NCBI GenBank assembly: GCA_025964115.1
Contig: JAOPZM010000075.1
Coordinates: 1-40,632 of the forward strand
Direction: 5' to 3'
DNA: 40,632 nt
Origin: Solirubrobacterales bacterium
Lineage (GTDB): Bacteria > Actinomycetota > Thermoleophilia > Solirubrobacterales > Solirubrobacteraceae
Of this stretch, positions 34,278-40,632 are shown piece after piece (position 1 is the stretch's first letter; every line of letters starts with the position of its first letter). The position numbers were made by a program, and so were the translations under genes. Below the pieces are notes generated by a model that was given only the letters and a program-made list of their open reading frames with translations, was not told the origin of the DNA and did not search any database.

Positions 34278-35066
34278 GTGCACACAGACATGACAGGAAA
34301 GGTTGCCCTCGTCACCGGCGCAAGCCGCGGGATCGGAGCCGCCGTCGCGCGCGCATTCCGCTCGGCCGGCGCGCGCGTTGCGATCGCAGCGAGAGACGCC
34401 GACGCGCTGGACCGGCTTGCCGATGAACTCGGGCGCAGCGACGGTCACGCACTCGCCCTGCCAGCCGATGTGAGCGACCCGGGGGCCGTCGCCGAGATGG
34501 TCGACCGCGTCGTCGAGGAGTTCGGCCGCCTCGACTTCGCCTGCAACAACGCTGCGGGCGGGGGTCATCCCCCGACCCCGCTTGCTGAGTTGCCGATCGA
34601 GGCGTTTGACTCGGGGCTCGCCGTGAGCTTGCGCGGCGTCTTTCTCTCGATGCGCGGGGAGATCCCCGCGATCCTCCGGTCGGGCGGTGGTGCCATCGTC
34701 AACATGTCCTCAACCGCCGGGCTGCAGGGTGTCGGCGGGCTCGCCAGCTACGTGGCGGCCAAGCACGGTGTCGAAGGCCTCACGAAGGTGGCGGCGCTCG
34801 ATTACGCAGGGCTCGGGGTGCGTGTGAACGCTGTCGCGCCCGGACCGATCCTCACCGACAACCTCAAGCGCGCCGGCGATGGCGCACAGGAGGCGGCCGC
34901 GGCCGCGATGCCTATGAAGCGTGTGGGTCAGCCCGGGGAGGTCGCGGCCGCCGTCGTCTGGCTCTGCTCCGAAGCGGCGGGCTTCATCACCGGCACCACG
35001 CTGACCATCGATGGCGGCAAGCTCGCGGGTACGCCACCGTTTCGAGTGACAGCGGGTCCTCGATGA
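34278..35066 (+). CDS. SDR family oxidoreductase
   Basis: 'VALVTGASRGIGAAVARAF', 'NNAAGG', 'YVAAKHGVEGLTKVAALDYAGLGVRVNAVAPGPI'. Confidence 0.93.
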   Translation: MHTDMTGKVALVTGASRGIGAAVARAFRSAGARVAIAARDADALDRLADELGRSDGHALALPADVSDPGAVAEMVDRVVEEFGRLDFACNNAAGGGHPPTPLAELPIEAFDSGLAVSLRGVFLSMRGEIPAILRSGGGAIVNMSSTAGLQGVGGLASYVAAKHGVEGLTKVAALDYAGLGVRVNAVAPGPILTDNLKRAGDGAQEAAAAAMPMKRVGQPGEVAAAVVWLCSEAAGFITGTTLTIDGGKLAGTPPFRVTAGPR

Positions 35067-35114
35067 GCAGCCTCTCACGCGTCGGGCGCCTCGGTGGCAT
35101 TGAGTCGGGTTTCA

Positions 35115-35160
35115 TGGGCCAACCGGGATCGAACCGGAGACCTCCTGCCATGCCAGCAGG
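35115..35160 (-). pseudogene. tRNA 3'-half relic (T-arm plus degenerate anticodon arm; Ala-like)
   Basis: Minus strand CCTGCTGGCATGGCAGGAGGTCTCCGGTTCGATCCCGGTTGGCCCA; no matching D-arm or 5' acceptor upstream, and no U33. Confidence 0.55.
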
Positions 35161-35419
35161 GGGTCGCAACTAGCGACAAACTGAGCGCACGCAAGGGTCA
35201 CACCTCGAGGTTTGCTCCTTACCACCAAGCCTCGCTCAGGTCGTCGGCGCCGAGCGTCATCGGCCGAGTGCGTGGATCGACCGTCACCGCCCAGCGAGGG
35301 TCGACCCGATGCTCGCGGCGACACCCCGATCCACAGCAGCCGTCCGCTCCCCAGCGGCGCACGGCTCCCACCGCCCGCACACCTATACGATCGGAGCACA
35401 GCGATCGAGGAGGTACAAA

Positions 35420-35806
35420 ATGTCGCAAGCGAATACACCAGAGGACGTGGCCCGGATGCTGGGAGAGGCGATCACATCCGGAGACATGGACGCTGCACTT
35501 TCCCTTTACGAGCCCGGCGCGACGTTCGCGATGCCCACAGGGTTCGGCGAGGGGTCGGTTACCGGCATTGACGGTCTCCGTGAGGCCCTTGGTGGGTTCT
35601 TGGCGATGAGCCCGGAGCTCAGGATCAACCCCGAGAAGACGCTCGTATCCGGCGAGCTGGCGATGGTCACCGGGAGTTGGACCCTGAGGGGGCGCGGCCC
35701 GGAGGGAAGCGATGTCGACGCAAGCGGCCGGTACGCAGACGTGATGCGTCGACAGTCGGACGGCAGCTGGCTGTACGTGATCGACAACCCCAACGGCAGC
35801 GACTGA
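35420..35806 (+). CDS. NTF2-like/SnoaL-type protein
   Basis: RBS GAGGAGGTACAAAATG; 'EDVARMLGEAITSGDMDAALSLYEPGATFAMP...GIDGLREALGGFLAMSPEL...GSWLYVIDNP'. Confidence 0.8.
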   Translation: MSQANTPEDVARMLGEAITSGDMDAALSLYEPGATFAMPTGFGEGSVTGIDGLREALGGFLAMSPELRINPEKTLVSGELAMVTGSWTLRGRGPEGSDVDASGRYADVMRRQSDGSWLYVIDNPNGSD

Positions 35807-35816
35807 CGGCTTGACA

Positions 35817-35863
35817 TGGAGCCAACCGGGATCGAACCGGTGACCTCCTGCTTGCAAAGCAGC
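35817..35863 (-). pseudogene. tRNA-Ala(UGC) 3'-half relic (anticodon arm to discriminator base)
   Basis: Minus strand GCTGC-TTTGCAA-GCAGG-AGGTC-ACCGG-TTCGATC-CCGGT-TGGCTCC-A: intact T-arm and UGC loop; homology breaks at the 5' anticodon stem and no D-arm is present. Confidence 0.65.
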
Positions 35864-36130
35864 GGCGCCCCGCCCGGCGTCAGCGCTGAAACATCCCGAT
35901 TTGCAGGGTGGGGGGGAAGGCGGCCGCGTCGGCTTCGACCCGCACGGAGCCGAGCGTTCCCGGGCGGCAGCCCGCGATAGGCAGGCCGCGGGGCGCTTGG
36001 CCTTCCTTCCGACGCGACGATTCGCAGTGAGGCTAGAACCGCGGGCTGCCCTGGAGTAGAATTCCGGGGCGGCTGGACGCGGTGCCCAGCGCTCGGGGGT
36101 CGAGTGTCAATCTACTTGGGGGTAGCCAAC

Positions 36131-37834
36131 ATGCGCGCGCTTCACGCCATCCACCATCGTCGCTTGCTGCGTCTCTGCGGCGCGCTCGCCGGGATCTCGC
36201 TGTTCCTCGCGGTTCTGTTCGGCGGCGTGCCTGCGGGGCAGGCGGCCATAAATCACTGCGTGCCGTCGACGCGCGTGCCCCCGCCAAAAAACCGTGTGCT
36301 GCGAGTCGGCACCTTCAACGGGAAAAAAGGTCAGTGCAAGACCATCCAGGAAGCAGTCAACGCCGCCGCTCCCGGCAACTGGATCCTGATCGGCCCGGGT
36401 GACTACAAACAGACGAGCTCGACCAAACCGGCAGGCGCCTACGGTGACGACATTGCCGGTGCCTCGGTTCTCGTCACCACCCCGAACCTCCACATCCGCG
36501 GCATGAACCGGAACACGGTCATCATCGACGGCACGAAACCGGGCACGCCGAAGTGCAGCTCGGCCGAAGCGGACCAGACGTTCGGCCCGGCCGAAGGCGG
36601 CCGCTATCTCGGCAATAACGGCGTCATCGTGTACAAGGCGAGCGGAGTCTGGCTGCAGAACTTCTCCACATGCAACTTCCTAGGCTCCAACCACGGCGGT
36701 GACTCGGTCTGGTTCGACGGCGGCGGCGCCTCGGGAAAGCAGGCGATCGGGTCCTGGTGGGGTGAATACCTGAGCTCGACCTCGACTTACTGGGGGGGCA
36801 AGGAAAAGCCTTCGGACGAGTACGGGATCTACGCGTCGAACACCACCGGCCCGGGCTTCTTCACCGAAACCTACGCCAACAACATGTCCGACTCGGGCTA
36901 CTACATAGGCGCGTGCCCGGACTGCAACACGATCATCGACAAAGCGCACTCCGAGGGCAACGACCTCGGATACTCCGGCTCGAACTCCGGCGGGCGCGTG
37001 ACCGTGAGGAACTCCGAATTCGACAACAACCAGGAGGGCTTCGCGACTCAGAGCCAGAACAACGACGACGCGCCGCCGCCCCAGGACGGGATCTGCGCGA
37101 ACGGGGCGAACAACCCGAGCCCGCCCGCGGGTGCGCAGCGCACGAACATCTGTTGGGTGCTGACCAACAACCGGATCGTCAACAACAACAACGGTGCGAC
37201 CCCGACGGCGTCCAGCGCGCCCGGATTGGTGGGCACCGGCATGACGATTGCCGGCGGCCACAACGACCTCGTGGTCGGGAACACCTTCTCGGGCAACAAC
37301 GCCTGGGGCATCCTTCTCGTGCCCTACCCCGGCGTCGAAGAACGGCCACCGCCGCAGGTGCCCGCCGAAGACTCGTGCAAAGGCGGCACCGGAACCGAAG
37401 TCGAAGGTAAATACGAGTGCCTGTTCGAACCGTACGCCAACGAGATCACGGGTAACAGGTTCGCCAACAACGGCGGATACAAAAACCTCTCGAACGGCGA
37501 CATCGGCGAAGTCGCGAACCCGAACACAGCCGTGCTCACGAACTGCTGGCACGGCAACGTCGAGGAAGGCGGTGGAGAACCGAGCAGCGAACCGAAAGCT
37601 ATCCAGACGACGCACGGCACCTGCTCGAACCCGAACCTTGGGGGAGAACCCACTACGAGCGTGCTTGCGGCGCAGGCCACGTGCGACTCGCAGCTGCTCG
37701 CCGAATGCCCGCCGGCCCCCGGCGAGGAATATCCGCGTTCGAACGAAGTCAAACTGCTGCCGCTGCCTGAACAGCCGAGCATGCCCAATCCGTGTGAACA
37801 CGTTCCCTACGACCCGTGGTGCCCCAAGCCATAA
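36131..37834 (+). CDS. Secreted right-handed parallel beta-helix repeat protein; start 36131 preferred, 36104 GTG possible
   Basis: Signal 'LLRLCGALAGISLFLAVLFGGVPAGQA'; 'TIQEAVNAAAPGNWILIGPGDYK...LHIRGMNRNTVIIDG', repeated 'N-x-F-x-x-N' rungs. Confidence 0.85.
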   Translation: MRALHAIHHRRLLRLCGALAGISLFLAVLFGGVPAGQAAINHCVPSTRVPPPKNRVLRVGTFNGKKGQCKTIQEAVNAAAPGNWILIGPGDYKQTSSTKPAGAYGDDIAGASVLVTTPNLHIRGMNRNTVIIDGTKPGTPKCSSAEADQTFGPAEGGRYLGNNGVIVYKASGVWLQNFSTCNFLGSNHGGDSVWFDGGGASGKQAIGSWWGEYLSSTSTYWGGKEKPSDEYGIYASNTTGPGFFTETYANNMSDSGYYIGACPDCNTIIDKAHSEGNDLGYSGSNSGGRVTVRNSEFDNNQEGFATQSQNNDDAPPPQDGICANGANNPSPPAGAQRTNICWVLTNNRIVNNNNGATPTASSAPGLVGTGMTIAGGHNDLVVGNTFSGNNAWGILLVPYPGVEERPPPQVPAEDSCKGGTGTEVEGKYECLFEPYANEITGNRFANNGGYKNLSNGDIGEVANPNTAVLTNCWHGNVEEGGGEPSSEPKAIQTTHGTCSNPNLGGEPTTSVLAAQATCDSQLLAECPPAPGEEYPRSNEVKLLPLPEQPSMPNPCEHVPYDPWCPKP

Positions 37835-38003
37835 GGGGGCCTTTCACGGTTGAGGACAGGGAGGAGGTGCGGGAGCGAGCCGATACGGCGCGCTCCCAGT
37901 GACCGCCTGCCTTCTCAGCTTCGAGGCTGGAGCGGCTGGCGCTCTATCGAGCTGAGCAGAGCCCAGCTCGCGGGTGCAGTTCTCTTCTTCAGCCGTCTGA
38001 GCG

Positions 38004-40136
38004 TCAGCTGTACGTGAACCGGTCGGCAGCCGCTTTCGGGCTGCTTACTCTGTTCACGCTCGCTTTCACATCCACTGTGCCTACTGCGTGGGCCGGAGCC
38101 ACGACGGTGCATGTGGTGGTCGAGGTGCAGTTGACCGAGGTGGCTTGGGCTGATCCGAACTTGAAGGCCGTTGCCGTGCCGCCTGGCACGAACCCGGTAC
38201 CAGTGACCGTGACTTTCGTGCCTCCTGCCTGGGAGCCGGCGTTCGGGTTGAGGCCGGTGACCGTGGGTGTGAAAGTGAACCGGTCTTTCGAGGAGAGGGC
38301 ACTCGTGCCGCGCGCCGTCGTGACCGTCACGTCGACTTTACCTGCCGGCTCCGCTGGAGAGACGGCGATGATCGATGTACCTGACTGTACCGTGAAGCTA
38401 GCGGCTGCGGTTGAGCCGAACTTGACCGCCGTAGCGCCGGTGAGGTTCCTCCCGGTGATGGTTACTTTGGTGCCACCGCCCACCACCCCTTTGGTGGGCG
38501 ATACTTTTTCTATGACCGGTGCCAGCGGCCCGCTGAAGGCGTAGAGGTCGCCTTCGTGGTTGCCGACATAGATGTGGCCGTTGTCGGCGTTGGGGCGGGA
38601 GAACTTGCTCCCGAAGCCGATCGGAGCCTTCCAGAGCCTCTTGGGTTTGCCTTCGATGGGGACCGCGTTGTAGGCCCACAGTTCGGTGCCTTCGGCTTCT
38701 TCGCAATGATGCGGTTCGGTGTAGGGGCAGTGCGTGATCCAGAGCACCGCCGAGCCGCTGGTTGTGCCGTTGGAGGTGACGATCGGCGATCCTGAGCCGA
38801 AGCCCAACTGTTCGCTGCTCGTCGCGGCGACGGACAGGTTCGGAATGCCGCCGGTGACGCCATACTTGAAGTAGCGCAGGAAGTCGAAGTTCATCTGTCC
38901 TGTGGCTGGCTTGGAGACCCCCGGGATGTAGACGTAGCCGCCGTCGCCAGGCCAGACGGCGGAGCCGTCCCACACGCCGCCGTATTCGCCCAACCCTTTC
39001 TCTTCGATCACCTTGTCCTTGCCTTCGGGACCCTGGCCCATGCCGCCAAGTGCGCTTCGGTTGAGCAGATACACCTCCCCCTTCTTGCTGGCTTGGACGA
39101 GCAGGTTGGGGTCGGCGGGCGTCCCGAAGTATTGGGAGGGAAGAGCGATCGGGGCCGCCGAGCCGATGTCGAAGTCTTCCTTATCGAGTTCTTTATTGTT
39201 GAACGGCGAGAAGAATTCAGCCGCTTTCAAGTGCCCTTCAGGTTGCACCTGCAGGCGGACGACTGACTCCGCAAGCGACCCTTCCGGCGGTGCGTTCCCC
39301 GCGCCTTTCAGGGGATCGCCTTCCCCGGATGGAGTGCCGTTGGCAGTCGTCAAGAGGATCTGTTTCGGACCATCGGAGATCAGGCCGCCCCCGGACTGCC
39401 AGATCGAGCCCTCTGTTTTGGACGACGCCCACATCGTCTTGAATGCCCCGCCGGTCGAGACGCCCGCGATGAATCCCGCATACGGCGTGAAGTCGCAGTG
39501 GCTGCCGAACGCGGCATAGACCACCCCTTCCATCAACAGCAGCGCAGGGCGTTGCAGCTGCTTGTTTCCGACAAGCGTGAGGCTGGAGATGTTGTCCGCT
39601 TTCCTTCCTGAGAGTTCGACCGGAAAGCCCGACACCGGTTCGCCGCTCGCGAGATGGACCGCATTCATGTACCAGCCCGATTCCCCGGATTCGCCTTTGA
39701 GATAGCTGTTCGAGACGAAGTAGGCGACGTTGCTCGCCGTATCAATCACCGGGGTGCTCGTGATCCCGATATGCGGTTTGATGTCCGGGCATACTTCTGT
39801 CCCGTTTTTGATTTCCGTGTAGTTCACCGGCGTGCCGAATTTCCTGCTCCAGCGCACCGCGCCCGTGACCGGGTCAAGGCCATACGCCATGTCGTCCTCG
39901 GTGGCCACGAACAGCGTCCCGTTGGCCACCAGCGGCTGGGCCATGATCGCGCCCTGCAGCGGCGTCTTGAACGCCTGACCAAACGTGCCTTCGGTCACCG
40001 ACGCCGGCGATAGCGACGGCTCATCCGGATACCAGCCTGTCCGCAGGTTGTCCGCGGCGCCCGTCACTTCGCCGGACGCCGAACCCACGCAGGACACCGC
40101 CAGAGCCGCGGCCACAAGCGCGACTCGCCAGAACAC
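38004..40136 (-). CDS. Secreted PQQ-like beta-propeller protein with two C-terminal IPT/TIG domains
   Basis: 'PLVANGTLFVATEDDMAYGLDPVTGAVRWSRKFG', 'GHIYVGNHEGDLYAFSG'; IPT repeats 'PVIEKVSPTKGVVGGGTKVTITGRNLTGATAVKFGS' and 'TVTGLNPNAGSQAGGTKVTVTGTGFVPGG'. Confidence 0.9.
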   Translation of the reverse strand: MFWRVALVAAALAVSCVGSASGEVTGAADNLRTGWYPDEPSLSPASVTEGTFGQAFKTPLQGAIMAQPLVANGTLFVATEDDMAYGLDPVTGAVRWSRKFGTPVNYTEIKNGTEVCPDIKPHIGITSTPVIDTASNVAYFVSNSYLKGESGESGWYMNAVHLASGEPVSGFPVELSGRKADNISSLTLVGNKQLQRPALLLMEGVVYAAFGSHCDFTPYAGFIAGVSTGGAFKTMWASSKTEGSIWQSGGGLISDGPKQILLTTANGTPSGEGDPLKGAGNAPPEGSLAESVVRLQVQPEGHLKAAEFFSPFNNKELDKEDFDIGSAAPIALPSQYFGTPADPNLLVQASKKGEVYLLNRSALGGMGQGPEGKDKVIEEKGLGEYGGVWDGSAVWPGDGGYVYIPGVSKPATGQMNFDFLRYFKYGVTGGIPNLSVAATSSEQLGFGSGSPIVTSNGTTSGSAVLWITHCPYTEPHHCEEAEGTELWAYNAVPIEGKPKRLWKAPIGFGSKFSRPNADNGHIYVGNHEGDLYAFSGPLAPVIEKVSPTKGVVGGGTKVTITGRNLTGATAVKFGSTAAASFTVQSGTSIIAVSPAEPAGKVDVTVTTARGTSALSSKDRFTFTPTVTGLNPNAGSQAGGTKVTVTGTGFVPGGTATAFKFGSAQATSVNCTSTTTCTVVAPAHAVGTVDVKASVNRVSSPKAAADRFTYS

Positions 40137-40305
40137 CCGATACCACAGCCCAGAAATGCGCGACCCCCATCCTTGGTGGCGACTGACGCTAAGAAGCTAG
40201 CGGACTTCCCGCCATTTGCAACCACCGCTGCTTCGCTCCGCGGACCCCCTACGCGAACGGTGCAGGCACGGCCCCCCCAGCGTGGGATGGAGCCAGGCCG
40301 GTCGC

Positions 40306-40343
40306 CGATGGAGCCAACCGAACTCAATGCGAACCGCTACGCG
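40306..40343. repeat. Copy D of an imperfect dispersed repeat (paired with 32973-33012)
   Basis: CGATGGAGCCAACCGAACTCAATGCGAACCGCTACGC; a further GATGGAGCCA lies just upstream at about 40286. Confidence 0.6.
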
Positions 40344-40508
40344 GCTGCCCGGAGAGCAGGTGTCGGTCGGCGGGAAGAGCTAGGCAACGATGCCGCCGGA
40401 CTCGGGGAACAGCTAGAGCTCAGGGGTCGTCCTCGGAGAAACAGGCGGGTGGCCGCCTCGATGATCAGTTTGCTCGTCCGGTCCTGTGACGCGCTTCGCG
40501 TCGGTCGC

Positions 40509-40632
40509 TCATCCCGCGAAGGCGTAATCGTCCAGGTCGTAGCGAGCGCTTCGCCATGCTGCCTCGAGTGTCAGGCTGGGGCGAAACGGTGCGTCGCCGT
40601 GCTTGTCGAAGTAGTAGCTGTTGGCCGTCTCG
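40509..40632 (-). CDS. C-terminal end of a probable flavin-containing monooxygenase, truncated by window edge
   Basis: Reverse complement translates to '...ETANSYYFDKHGDAPFRPSLTLEAAWRSARYDLDDYAFAG*', resembling FMO-like C-termini. Confidence 0.55.
   Translation of the reverse strand, partial: ETANSYYFDKHGDAPFRPSLTLEAAWRSARYDLDDYAFAG

Noticed and set aside
35105-35230. Complete tRNA gene on the minus strand
   Set aside because: T-arm present, but no D-arm or pairing 5' acceptor strand could be found and the anticodon loop lacks U33; called a relic instead.
36680-37801. 373-aa minus-strand ORF
   Set aside because: Antisense shadow of the beta-helix gene; Val/Arg-rich composition, no domain.
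1-40632. CRISPR arrays, transposases, integrases, rRNA operons
   Set aside because: None recognised on either strand; dispersed repeats present are too few and too short.

Overview
High-GC, actinobacterial-type chromosomal DNA (the style suggests Thermoleophilia/Solirubrobacterales, by inference only). About 30 protein genes are supportable. From left to right: two tandem Vgb/streptogramin-lyase-like beta-propeller proteins (the first truncated by the window); an AlkA-like DNA glycosylase; an ABC-2 permease with an FHA-FHA-ABC ATPase-DUF2510 fusion; fabD; an ABM/SDR/ABM operon; three more FHA proteins, two of them apparently tail-anchored; an FAD/NAD(P)-binding protein; a TPR-accDA(fused)-accB-accC operon; phosphoketolase; a CPA2 antiporter fused to an exported duplicated domain and a USP-like region; a decayed stretch with gene relics and an LtrA-like gene lacking a canonical start; a Ser/Thr kinase; a GntR-small ORF-GMC oxidoreductase-DUF operon; an RCC1-repeat protein; a MarR regulator; a DUF1707 protein; an SDR; an NTF2-like protein; a beta-helix protein; a PQQ-propeller/IPT protein; and the C-terminal end of a probable flavin monooxygenase. 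The best candidate for an under-described system is the FHA/ABC cluster at 2.9-10.2 kb, which resembles a split Rv1747-like transporter with extra FHA partners and a recurring T-x-L-R linker motif. Other leads are tRNA 3'-half relics near 35.1 and 35.8 kb, a shared TTGA-N3-TCAA palindrome at two promoters, and the relic region at 22.7-25.3 kb. No CRISPR array, intact tRNA, rRNA, transposase or integrase was recognised.
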